From the NCBI GenBank assembly GCA_036346275.1, contig CM070725.1, positions 1,441,001 to 1,505,000 of the forward strand: a stretch of DNA of 64,000 nt. Direction: 5' to 3'. The notes beneath the pieces were generated by a model that was given only the letters and a program-made list of their open reading frames with translations, searched no databases and was not told the DNA's origin. A program made the translations under genes and the position numbers. Origin of the DNA: Otatea glauca. Its lineage: Eukaryota; Streptophyta; Magnoliopsida; Poales; Poaceae. This document shows, piece after piece, positions 1 through 11,510 of the stretch (the first letter of the stretch is position 1; every line of letters begins with the position of its first letter).

Positions 1-169
1 CATGCAATTAGAGCTCACTCTCAGCTCAAAAATCAAATGTGAGTGTGCAACACATACAACACCTCACCCAAATGCTCAATGGAACCAGCAACCTTTTCCT
101 TGCCTCCCCATGGGGTCCTTTTATAGCCCCCCCAAAAAAACTAGCCATTGGGGAAAAATCGGGCAAAAA

Positions 170-440
170 GGTCCAGAAGGTCCGATCATACCGCCCTAGG
201 GCCGGTATGACCGACCTCAAAGACAACGGCTAGAAAACTAGCCGTTATTCTCGAAAATGCACTGCCGGTATGACCGGCCTCAGGCCCGGTCATACCGTTC
301 GCCGGTATGACCGGAGTTGGTCCGGTCATACCGCCACCTCTGCGCAAAAAAATCAGTTTCTCTGGAAAAAAACACACCGGCCTCAGACCCGGTCATACCG
401 ATTTCCGATATGACCGGAGGGGGTTCGGTCATACCGCCCC
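170..440. repeat. Cluster of CCGGTATGACCGG palindromes
   Basis: At least eight full or near copies of CCGGTATGACCGG or its complement CCGGTCATACCGG lie within 270 bases, for example near 262, 287, 300, 319, 390, 405 and 423. The spacing is irregular, so this is a word cluster and not a strict tandem array. Adjacent copies in opposite sense could form hairpins. Confidence 0.7.
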
Positions 441-499
441 CACAGATCGAAACCCGATTTTTCGCGCGATCTTTTCTCCAAACTTTCAGGGATTGATTC

Positions 500-2050
500 T
501 TTGAGCCATGTGATGATCAACACATGATCAAGTCACTTTACAAAACACACTTGCAAACCCTATTCATATTCTCCAAAGAATCTCTTTCAAACTTCAATTT
601 ATTTGCAAAACACATTCGCAAATAAACTACAAACCTACGAGATCAATCCTCTTAGTCATGTGATGATCAACACATAATCAAGTCAATTTGCAAAACATAT
701 TTGCAAACCCTATTCACATGCTCTAGGATCGAAACCCATAACCTCTAGTTTATTTGCAAAACACATTTGCAAACAACAAATCAACACTTTGCAAAAACAC
801 ATTTTGCAAACAACAAATCAACACTTTGCAAAACCACATTTTGCAAACACAAAGCATAAACCAAGCTTAGCCTTGTGACGATCAACACATGATCCAATCA
901 CAAGCTAAAACACCAAAACATGAGCTCTCTATTTGCAACATATGCAAATCTCTAGCATCATGCAAAATAATCACTATTCAAATCAAGTTGCATGAACTCT
1001 TTCTTTTTGCAACACATGCAAAACTTAGCTCCATGCAAACCGCAAGTCAAACTCCAGTGCATGAGCTTTCTATTTGCAACACATGCGAATCTCTAGCTCC
1101 ATGCAACCACTTTAAACCAGATTGCTTGAGCTCTCTCCTTTTGCAACACATGCCAAACTTAGCTCCAAGCAATAACCACATAACCAATATTGCATAAGCT
1201 ATCTCCTTTTTTGCAACACATGCAAATCCATAGCTTTATGCAAAAACCCATTCAATTAAGATTCAAATAAGAAGCAACCATGAGCACTCTTATTTGCAAC
1301 ACGTGCAAATACTTAGCTCATGCAAAATCCGACGCACGAGCTTCACCCATTTGCAAAACATGCAAAATGGTTAGCTCCATGCAAAAACCAAATCAAGAGA
1401 GTGAGCTAGAATGAATCGGATTAAGTTCATCAACACATGATGAAGCTCAGGCTAAAAAACTCAACCCCTCTTAATAGTACGACACCTAACTAGCAATCCG
1501 GTCTCCCATCCAAACACCGAGACCGGTAAAAGACTAGGAACACATCCTTAGCCCTAGCTAGTTATACCTTTGCCTCTAGCGATCCACTTGGAGCTTTTAT
1601 GATTTCTAATCATCTTCTCTCCAGGATCACATCTTCTTCATCTTGTTCATCAACACATGATGAACCTTCTCTAGCCATTCTCTTCACTTCAGGATCACCT
1701 CTTGAAGCTCATCAACACATGATGACTTCTTCTTCTTCCTGATTCTTGACTTGATGGCTATCAACACATGATACCATCCAAATCTTTATCACCGATGGAC
1801 TCAACCTACTTCACAACTCATTGAAGATGTTAGTCCAACAAACACGGTTTTCTTAATCATCACCGCACTCCATTAACACATAATGGATGCCTCTAAGATC
1901 GATTGAGCACAACCCAAATCAATTTGAAAGATTAATTGTGTCTTGAGTATTTTGATGCAACTAATGCTTCATTATACTCAAGAACTTTTCGCTTATCTTT
2001 AATCAACAAGGAACACCATCAACACATGATGAAATGTTCTTTGATTGATT
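500..2050. repeat. Interspersed short-word repeats (TTTGCAAA, ATCAACACATGAT)
   Basis: TTTGCAAAACACATTTGCAA-type words recur from 540 to 860. A longer unit around GAGCTCT...TTGCAACACATGCAAA recurs every 60-80 bases from 900 to 1,400. The near-palindrome ATCAACACATGAT recurs near 516, 667, 874, 1,428, 1,648, 1,708, 1,757 and 2,018. A 102-codon open frame inside this stretch is only the repeat read through and is not called as a gene. Confidence 0.6.
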
Positions 2051-2910
2051 GAAGGACAACCGAACTCAATTTAAATTACATTTAAATTGATATGAGTATA
2101 CATAACTACACAAGTTTCATATACTCAATTTGATGGAAGGTAATGATCCAATATGTTGGAGTGATGGAAAGTAATCAATATATTTAGATCATCAACTATA
2201 GAACAAACTCCATTAAGTACGTGCATATAACTAATTGAACATGGAATCAATATGCACATAATCAATCTTAGATTGCATATGAGTTTATTCTATATTTGCA
2301 TGAGTATACTACAACTACACAAGTTATTTATATACTCAAAATATTGTTTCAAAGTCTTGATCCTTTATATTATATGACAAGAGGACATGGATCAATTACA
2401 ATTGAAATATCAAGTTAAAATATCAACTCCCCCTATATGTGTGCATTCATGTATATATAGTTTTGGAAACATAATGCACATATTTAGATTAAGGCAATGG
2501 AAGAGTTCATCTTTTAACTTGAATCTTAAGTAAGCATTAAGATAATAGAGTGAATACAAGTGCATACCTTGGGTTTTCTATTTTCCATCCAAATTTGAGA
2601 CTAATAAGAATGTAGCTCAATTAAACATGTTAGTCTCGTAATGGTTAGATTTGTCATTTAAACAATGATTAAGCATTAATCTAAAACCAATCACCAAAAA
2701 CAATGAAGCTTGAACTTACAGCTCCCCGTCCAAGTGTTCAAAAGGAAAGAAAAGAACGGGAAAATAATAACAACATTGCACGAGCTTGATCTCCCGTCGA
2801 ATCCTTTTCCTTGCGCAGCCAGAACAAAAACAGAAATCGCTGCTTCTTTCTTGACGTGGAAAAGTGTGTCTCCTGATCTCCCAATCTAACTCCCACAAAA
2901 TCAGGATTCC

Positions 2911-3093
2911 TCAGATTTGTTCTTTTTTATCTCTTGGTTCTTCTACGATAGATTCAACACCAAGTGTGGCACCGATATGATCAAAGGAAACAATTGATGC
3001 GGTAATAGTGTTCTGGGCTTCATCAGAAGACATTACTCTCATCCTATACTGGATCATGTGGTCAAGATCGGTCCTACGGCGCTTCAATAGCAT
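2911..3093 (-). other. Short unrecognised ORF, possible captured exon
   Basis: A 60-codon minus-strand frame begins MLLKRRRTDLDHMIQYRMRV and ends EEPRDKKEQI before a stop. Its composition is balanced and hydrophilic, unlike the AT-rich DNA on its right, so it may be a gene exon. I do not recognise the family. It lies upstream of a plus-strand Helitron 3' end at 4,460, and Helitrons often carry exon fragments, but the Helitron 5' end was not found. It could also be chance. Confidence 0.25.
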
Positions 3094-3099
3094 ATCATG

Positions 3100-4430
3100 T
3101 AGAGTTGTTAAGAAAAAAAATGTATGCTAGAAATTCTCATAAAAAAGCAAAACATATGGCCCTTAATTTTGTGAACCTTAACTAAGTTGAACTAAAATAG
3201 CCATTAGATTGGATGTTACAATTTCAAAAAACATCTAACCGTCTATCTGGCATATCGGAGTAATAACCGCTTAGATTAAAAGAAAGAGTCTATGCTAGGT
3301 ACAACAAAAAATTAACAAAAATTCGAAATAAAAATTATAAAGAAATTAGCCATTTGATATTCATATGAACTCCAAATTAAAACACGTACATTACTAAAAT
3401 TCTGAATAAAAATTAGCAATTAGATTTGTATTATCAATTCTAACCCAAAACTAAATAAAAATAAAATCAATGACTTAGATTAAAAGAAAGAGCCCATACT
3501 AAGAACAATAAAAATAACAGAAATTCAAAATAAAAAATAAATGAAAATAACCATTTAACTTTCATATGAACTACAAATTAAACATTTACATAGCTAAAAC
3601 ATGGAATATAAATTATATAAAAATTAGTAGTTGGATTTGTATATGATTTCTACAGTACAACAGATATACAAAATTAAATAAAAATAACAAATAGAAATTA
3701 ACATAAATTCAAAATAAAAAACAAAATAAAATTAGCCATTTGATTTTCATACGAACTCTGAATCAAAACTTGAAATTCGAAATTAAATATAAATAACAGA
3801 AGAATAAAAAAATTAGGGATTATTTTTTAATTCCATACTAAGTGAAAAATATAAATTTTCATTTTATTCAGAATTAAAATTCCAGAACTATGCTAATTTA
3901 AGAGGGAAATAAAATAAGGTAATAAATTTGATTTGTATATATATAAATTATTAACTATTATGTAACAAAAGTCGATGACAAGTTTTTTATAGTTGCTAAG
4001 AAAATATAGAGTATACTAAAAATTCTCAAAAAAAAATTCTGACTCTTTATTTGGTGAATCTTCATGGAACGGAGAGATTAAGAGGGTGAAACATCGACAG
4101 TTGTTCACTCGACTATACCGGTATGAGCAATATGATGTGCAATAAAAGAAGTATCAAAAGAAAGAGACCTGCATTGTAATAATGAAATTAAGAGATGATG
4201 ATATAAATAGGAAATATTATGTTATGCTATGTTTACTATTTTGCTATGCAAGTATTCATAGAAGAAAGTTTCGGTCACATGTCATAAGTACTGAGAAACA
4301 GAGTGAATATATTCTCTCCTATAATATACAATATCAAAATATCATAAATTGTGTTTTGCATTGATCTATTTTTGAAAAAGAAAATCACATATACATTATC
4401 AAGTCACTTAAACATACTTTAAGGATGATG
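3100..4430. other. AT-rich gene-free stretch, probable Helitron interior
   Basis: This stretch is strongly AT-rich, with no coding frame above 60 codons that looks real. A phrase around GTTGCTAAGAAAATATAGAG (about 3,993) echoes one near 3,105, so the DNA contains diverged internal repeats. Because it ends at a clear Helitron 3' terminus, I infer it is the interior of that element. Confidence 0.35.
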
Positions 4431-4460
4431 CACGCGCAAATGCGCGGGCCATCTTGCTAG
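4431..4460 (+). mobile_element. Helitron 3' terminus
   Basis: Positions 4,431-4,446 contain a GC hairpin, CGCGCA-AA-TGCGCG, with a perfect 6-bp stem. It is followed after about 10 bases by CTAG at 4,457-4,460 and then T. A short hairpin just before a terminal CTRR with T at the insertion site is the known Helitron 3' end signature. No matching 5' TC end was found upstream, so the full extent is unknown. Confidence 0.7.
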
Positions 4461-5984
4461 TTATACTAGTAATACATGGTGGGGGATAAAAATCAAATCT
4501 ATCTATTGATTTTGTTGAGGTATTCTTATTACTCTACTTTTGAAAGAAGTATAAATAAATAATAACTAATTTGATTTATTAGATAAAAAGAACGAACAGT
4601 GTATTTTTAAATTTATTTTACCGTAAAAGATTACCTAGTGCTTGTTAGGTAATAGCTTTGTTTGACGCATCTAAAAGCTAGCTTAGGCAGCGACCGCTTT
4701 GATAGTTTGATACGATGCAGCTAGCTAGATGGCCATCGATCCACATATGTACTGATCCTGAAGTTAGCTTTCTCCAGACCAAACAGAGTAGTACACTAGT
4801 ACTACCAATTTTTCGATCGAAACAGTACTGAACTGATTTCCCAGCTCTTTATTTTGTTCCATGCGTGCGTGCAGCGATATATCTTTCTGGCTGCTGAATA
4901 ATGCTGTTTCATAAATCATCATGACGTTATTTGGGCAATGCATGGTTAACTTATAGTACGATCTACAATTCTACATCGACGTACTGCTGATGTACTATAT
5001 GTAATGGAAATCAGTAGGCGGTTATTTGCTACTGAATTTCCTTTCCTCTGACGCATGCCGATTCCCCAAAGATGAACAGCTAGCAAGCAGTCAGTACAGT
5101 ACAGTACTAGTACTACTGCTAGTACTAGTAACTCCTATCTGCAATTATGCAATCGTCTCTTTCAGGTTAGGAGAGGAGAGGCAGAGGGTGGCTAGTGGCT
5201 GCTGTGATGGTGATCCTAATTGTGGCTGTCCATTCCACGAGCTAAAAGGATCATCCTGATTCCTGACAAGCAGCTAGTGCGGCCACTGTTTACTTTCCAA
5301 GCAACGACAGCTGCGTACATCTCTCTTTAGCTGTCCGATTATTGAGCAGGCAGGGTTACTTTCTTTCTTCTACCAGTTTAGTTTTCGCACCTTTATAATT
5401 AATTTGTTGCTTTCGCATGGCGGCCGGGGACATGGATCGATCATCGAAACATACAAGGATCGATGCATATGAAAGGGACGATGCAGAGCTTATATAGGGA
5501 CAGGCTTAATTAGCACATGATTAACTACTTGCTCTCGCCTCCTTAGCTAATCTCTATATGTCGTCTTCATTTCTGCAAATTCTATCATCTTACTGCATGC
5601 ATATATCTGTATATGTATATGTTGCATTGCCGGAAGTCGATCTTTCTTGAGAAGAGCATGCATGTACAGATAGAAGCAGTAGTTGTTCCAGCTGAATCAC
5701 GTGGAGAAGAACAAACAATGCAGATTGCAAATTATAGTTTTATCTGTTCAGACGTTCAGTTCTTCCAAATTAAAAACTGTTGCAATGCATGCTGCCATCC
5801 AGTTCGATCTACACCTCGCGCGCGTGATCAGTAGAAAGAAATTGTATCCAGAATTTAATATAGCTAGTCATCGAGCTTGCATTGCTTGCAGGTGGCCGCA
5901 TCATATGTCAGCCTGAGCCTGTTCCTACCTACAATGCATACTAGATGACTATGCGCGGCGGCACGCCACGCTAGGATGAGTTTT
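4461..5984. other. Gene-free stretch
   Basis: I see no recognisable gene. A 77-codon plus-strand frame at 5,026-5,259 and overlapping frames at 5,613-5,916 have no domain or splice context. The DNA is rich in short words such as TGCATGCA and AGCTAGCT, ordinary for grass intergenic sequence. Confidence 0.5.
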
Positions 5985-6640
5985 CGGTTAATCAGTAAAA
6001 TTTAAACGCATCAATAGTATTGTCAGAATTCTTAAAAATTGCACAGGCTTGATCATACTTTGAATTTTTATGGTAGTTTAGGCATGCTCTCAGGGCCCTC
6101 ATCAAAAAGTTCCAAAAATTTCAATATTCTCTAGCAGCTCAATTAAATCAGTGAAGTTGCTTTAAAAGCATTAGCACCATTGTCAGATTCTTACAAAATT
6201 GCACAATTTTGATCATAATCTGAAAATTTTATGGTAGCTTAGGCATGCTTGCAGAACCCTTCTAAAAAAGTTTGAAAAATCAAATTCGTTTGATGGCACT
6301 GGAAAAACAAAAGTAGCGAAATTTAAATGATTCAGAATTTATAAAAATTGAACAAGTTAAATCATGGTCCAATTTTTTTATGGTATCTTATGCATGCTCT
6401 CAGGACCATTATAAAAAAGCTTCAAAATTTTTTAACATGATTTATTATCTCAATTAACTCAGTGGAGTTGATATAAATGCATTAGCAGTATTGTCGGAAT
6501 TTTGAAAAAAAATTGTATAAGTTTGATCATGACTCGAATTTTTTATGATAGCTTAGGCATGCTCTGAGGACCGTTGTAAATTTTTTTTGAAAAATTTCAA
6601 ATACTATTTGATAGCTCAATTAAATTAGGAAAAAAATTGC
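5985..6640. repeat. Degenerate tandem repeat, about 155-bp period, four copies
   Basis: Four diverged copies share the phrases ATTGTCAGAATTCTTA, TTGATCAT and TTAGGCATGCTCTCAGGACC. Anchors lie near 6,020, 6,180, 6,335 and 6,490. Each copy ends with a run like TCTAGCAGCTCAATTAA. It is AT-rich with no coding potential. Confidence 0.65.
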
Positions 6641-6919
6641 CTCAACCGGTGAAAAGATGTGAACGTAATTACGCATTTGTTTGAGGAGATTTTATGGAGG
6701 GAGGACACGTGGGAGGGCTCTCCTACCAGGAATTCTCCCAAGTTTAATATAGGTAGTATATGTATATATATATATGTTATTCAGTTGAGACATCTGGACG
6801 TACGAGAAATCAAGCCGTCGTGCTGATGTCACAGCTGCACTGCAGGCTGCAGGGGATCGATGAATCGTTGAGTTCTTCTTGATGCGTGCGAACGTACTCA
6901 TGCACGCTGCATGAACCAA

Positions 6920-8335
6920 GGATTTAAATTTCGTTTTAGATGAAATTTCGCTGATGACCGAAATCTAAAATCTCGTCGAGATCTCAGAATTTCGAGCAAA
7001 TCTCGGCCAAAATTCAAAAAGAAAAATTCAAATCCGGTTTTATTTCTACAGGGAAAAATGAAATTTCGGACGAAATTCCTGAAATATGGACAAGATTTAA
7101 CGATTCAGATGATTATCAAATATGAGGAATTTTAATAAATTCAAACATTGCTACTGTCCTGATAAAACAATGACCGGCAAATTGCTACTGTCCTGATAAA
7201 ACACTGACCGGCAAATTTGAACCGAATCAAAAATAGAACAAACAAGGTTAAACAATTTTGATATTTTTTGTGCATTGTTATGAAATATCACTAATATTTC
7301 CATAAAAATTTTCAGGAGATGATCAAACTTCATGAATTTTTAAAAATTCGGATAGTGCTATTGTCTTGTTAAAAGCCTTACCGGCAAAATTGAACAAAAT
7401 GAAAAATAGTTCAAACCATGTTAGAAAAATTTAAAAAAAATTTGGTTGGTCCTGATGTATCATTAAAGATTATATAAAAATTTTAGATAATGATCAAGCT
7501 TCAAAAATTTTCAAAAATTCTGATAGTGCTACGTCTTGATAAAAGCTTGATCATCAATACATAGATTTTATTTATCAATCAAAAAAGGTTTAGAATTTTT
7601 GAAAATTTTACAGAAGGGTTCTAAGGAAATTATTAAGACCTAATAAAAATTTGAAAATATTATCATACCCCAGTGAATTTATAAAACTCTTACAAGACAT
7701 TGTACCATTTATGTTCTTTCTCTTTTTGATTTTTGAAATATAACAAACGAAGTTCAATGTTTACATAGATTTGATCGAGCAGACAAAAAAAGTTGAATTT
7801 TTTTTAAAATTTTATAGAATGGTACTGAGGTAATTATTAAGCTCTCATAAAAATTTGGATCATGATGACACACGAGAAAATTTATAAAATTCTGACAAGG
7901 TTACTGTCCCAATTATGTCCATTCTGTTTTTGATTTTTCAAAGATAACAAATGAAGTCAAATTATTTTGAACATTTTTCTGTACTATCCTAAACAACTAA
8001 AGATAGTATCATAAATTTTCAGATCATTTTAAAACTTTTAAAATTTTATAAAAATCTAGCATTGTTTATGCTAAAATTTTAAAATGTCTCAAAAATTCGG
8101 TTTTTCAACAAATTTTATTGGAAGATGACTTTCTTAAGGGTTATTGGACCAAATATTGTCAAAATCGACCATAAAATTTTAAAAACCGGCCAAAAATCCT
8201 GAGATTTCGGTGAGAAATTTTTGAGAATACTATAGCAATCTAAATTTTTTTTTGAATTTTTCTAATCCGAGCAGGATTTTGAATCTCATGGGTCCGAAAT
8301 TCGAGATTTCGGTGAAATTTCTATCCATGGAATGA
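6920..8335. repeat. AT-rich degenerate repeats flanked by inverted GAAATTTC/CGAAATCT words
   Basis: The left edge (about 6,925-7,010) and right edge (about 8,195-8,330) carry GAAATTTCG and CGAAATCT-type words in opposite orientation, suggesting a foldback element. Inside are diverged units containing GATAAAACACTGACCGGCAA. One is directly doubled at 7,148-7,222 with a period near 39 bases. No gene is visible. The element class is an inference. Confidence 0.35.
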
Positions 8336-8820
8336 ACTAAATCAACTCTTGCAAGCAAGGTTCACAATATCGAAATTGTGATTTTCGAACGATTTTTTAT
8401 TTTTAATTATCGGTAAAAATCGATCGAAAATCGTAAAAAATCGAAGGGTTAAGAAATCAATTTTTTTTAAAACAATCGACCGATTTTGACCGAAAATCGA
8501 CCAGCCAATTTAATGTTTCTTAGAGCTGATTTGTTGAGCGATTTTTGCTCAATTTTCACTGATTATCGACCGGTTTACGCGCATAATTTTTTTTGAATTT
8601 TTTATTTTTAAAATTGAATCGGTTTATCGATTGGTTTCTATTACCAAACCGGCTCGATGCGGCTGATTTTCTCGATTTTGTGAACCCTTCTTGGGAGTCT
8701 TCGAGAATTGAACCAAACACGTACGCCATTGATCACGTGAGTACATACGCATACATACATACATATAAAGCATCTTTTCTACCCAAGAAGTAGTTACTAT
8801 ATATATATAGGACGGAGAAA

Positions 8821-9206
8821 TAGGCACCATAGGGCTAGGTACCATAATTTTAAATGTGTGAATTCAAGCTAAATTTGGGTATATTTTTTGAAACTTTCAG
8901 TTTTAGGGTATATACCCATCTATAACAATTCAAATAAAACACATACATTTGAAAAAAAATATACTCGAATTTAAAGATTTCAACGAATTAGATCACATAC
9001 TTTGCTATATATAAAATCTTCACATACCTACAATCAAACTATCATCAAAAAAGAAAACTCTACTTTGAAGTTCAGTTCAAACTTGTTTGAACTAGTTAGT
9101 AAACTGGTTAAACTCAATATCCTAATTTTTTTAAAAATCGCATGTAAACAGGTAGGGGGAATACCCATTTTAGATCACGGTGCCGAGGCACCATGGTGCC
9201 CTAGGT
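8821..9206. mobile_element. Candidate MITE, about 385 bp
   Basis: The left end reads TAGGCACCATAGGGCTAGG. The reverse complement of the right end reads CTAGGGCACCATGGTGCC. They share the GGCACCAT core in inverted orientation. The interior is AT-rich and non-coding. A target duplication was not resolved because both flanks are TA-rich microsatellite. Confidence 0.4.
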
Positions 9207-9229
9207 AATTATCTATATATATGTATATA

Positions 9230-11510
9230 TGTGTGTGTGTGCGCGCGCGCTATTCTACAGATGTGTGTAGAATAGTTTATTCTAAGCACCAGCCAGTTTT
9301 GCATACTGACCAATTACTCGCGTGGCATTAATTAGCGCACAATCAAACAGCCAGTGGCAATCCAACTAGTAAATGACGGTCAGTGGCAACCTAACTGTAA
9401 ATGTCTAATAAATGCTATTTCTAGTTTGTATATGAATATTTCTTTCTTTGATTTAGCCATAACTTTCAAATGAGGATGATTTTTGTCTTCGAATTTTGTA
9501 CTGTTGTAGAATATCACCTCCCCTATGTATGGTATTTTTTTGAGAATTTTTGAAAATATGTACATCTAATTTTATAGTTCACACAAGATATGTTGATGTT
9601 TACTATTTAGAAAATAACATATTACTCATTATTACACAAGATGTTACTGATTTTATAGTTCACACAAGTTATGTTGAGTTTTACTATCCATAAAATAACA
9701 TATTACTCTCAATTACACAAGATAAACCAGTCTTATCGAGTAAAATATATGAAAGTCACACATAAAAATTTTCAAAAATTCTCAAAAAATTACCATAAGT
9801 AGGGGAGGTGAGATTCTACTTCTCTGTAAAATATGAAGACCAAAATCAATCTAACTTCACAGATATGAAATCAACAAGCGCTAATCAGTGATAAATAGTA
9901 AATTTGTTCTTTTCATATATTTCAAATGCGACTGAGTTTAGTATTCAAATTTTACAGAGCTATAGAAGCTCACATCCCCTACCTATGGTAATTGTTTGAG
10001 AATTTTTTAGAATATGTACAAATAGTTTTCACTGAATTTTACAGCCAAATAACTAAAAAACTATATGTATAAGTTCTGAAAAAATCTAAAAAAATCATAT
10101 GTAGGGATGTGAGTTCTACAATATTATAAAATTTGAATACCAAACTTAGTAGTGTTTGAAAGATATGAAATTGATAAGCGCTAATCTGTGATGAATAGTA
10201 AATTTATCATTTTCATATCTTTTAAATGCTACTGAGTTTGGTATTCAAATTTTAAAGGGCTGTAGAAGCTCACATTCCCTACCTATGGAATGTTTTGAGA
10301 ATTTTTTATACTTGTACATATAGTTTTTACGGACTTTACTGTCAAATGACTTATCTGTGCAGAATATGTTGTAGATGTAGTAATTTCATGTTATATATAT
10401 AGTAATTTATGTTATCATACGTAGATCAGTATGTAGTAATTTCTGTTACCAATACATGTAGTATAATAGTAAAATCCAATTACTGATCCTACATAGATCA
10501 GTTATTTTGGCTGTAAAATTCTATGAAAACTATACGTACAAGTTTTGAAAATTCTCAAAAAATTACCATATATACATAATGTGAGTTTCTATAACCCTCT
10601 GAAATTTGAATACCAAACTCATTCGCATTTGAAAGATACGAAATTGACAAGCCCTAATTAATGATAAATAGTAAATTTGTCATTTTCATATCTTCCTAAT
10701 GCTATTGAGTTTTGTTTCTAAATTTTACAGAGATGTATAATCTCACATCTCTTACCTATGATAATTTTTGGTGAAATTTTTAGAACATATACATATAGTT
10801 TTCACAGACTTTTAGTGCCAAATAACTAAAAAACTATACCTACAAGTTCTGAAAAAATTTCAAAAATTTATCATACGTAGGTAATGTGAGCTTCCACATC
10901 CCCATAAATTTTGAAAACTAAACTCAATATTATTTGAAAGATATGAAATTGAAAAGCGCTAATCAATGATAAATAGTAAATTTGTCATTTTCATATCTTT
11001 TAAATGCGATTGAGTTTGGTATTCAAATTTTAAAGGGTTATAGAAGCTCACGTTCCCTACCTATGATAATTTTGAGAATTTTTCAGAACTTTTACATATA
11101 GTTTTCACGGACTTTACTGCCAAATGACTGATTTGTGTAGAATATGTTGTAGATGTAGTAATTTCATATTGTAGATATAGTAATTTTTGTTACCATACAT
11201 AAGTCAGTATGTAGTAATTTCTGTTACTAATACATGTAGTATAATAGTAAAATCCAATTACCGACCTACACAGATCAATCATTTTGATAGTAAAATTCTA
11301 TGAAAACTATATGTATAAGTTTTGAAAAATTCTCAAAAAATTACCATACGTAGGGGATGTGAGCTTCTACAGCCCTATAAAATTTAAATACCAAACCTAT
11401 TCGTATTTGAAAGATATTTATATATACATACACATACAGTAGCGCTATTCTACGCGTGCGCGCTATGCTGTCTATTCTACACGCAAACTAGGCTGGATTC
11501 CAAGGGAGAA
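9230..11510. repeat. Array of foldback palindromes, likely non-autonomous transposon
   Basis: The array contains several palindromes about 180-190 bp long. Each has a left arm running from GTAGGGGATGTGAG through TTTGAATACCAAAC to GATATGAAATTGA, then a short loop with AAGCGCTAATC, then the inverted arm. They lie at about 9,805-9,990, 10,100-10,285, 10,570-10,755 and 10,870-11,065. Half-arms sit at about 9,430-9,545 and 11,345-11,416. Two larger units (starting near 10,165 and 10,940) are direct repeats about 770 bp apart. GCTATTCTAC occurs near both outer edges (9,249 and 11,440). Confidence 0.6.

Larger units (their letters stand above)
1..2700. repeat. Repeat-rich probable LTR-retrotransposon non-coding region
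   Basis: No believable coding frame spans this stretch. It holds three repeat styles in order: CCGGTATGACCGG palindromes (170-440), TTTGCAAA and TTGCAACACATGCAAA words (about 540-1,400), and ATCAACACATGAT words (about 515-2,030). Read on the minus strand, a purine-rich TAGGGGGAGTT at about 2,430-2,440 resembles a polypurine tract of the kind found near Ty1/copia 3' regions in grasses. I infer the UTR or LTR part of a minus-strand retroelement. No LTR boundary, primer site or pol motif was found, so the class is uncertain. Confidence 0.35.

Noticed and set aside
889..1197. 102-codon plus-strand open frame
   Set aside because: It is a translation of the TTGCAACACATGCAAA repeat units.
5026..5259. 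77-codon plus-strand frame with a GCPFHEL end
   Set aside because: No domain, no splice context and no close relative that I recognise; likely chance.
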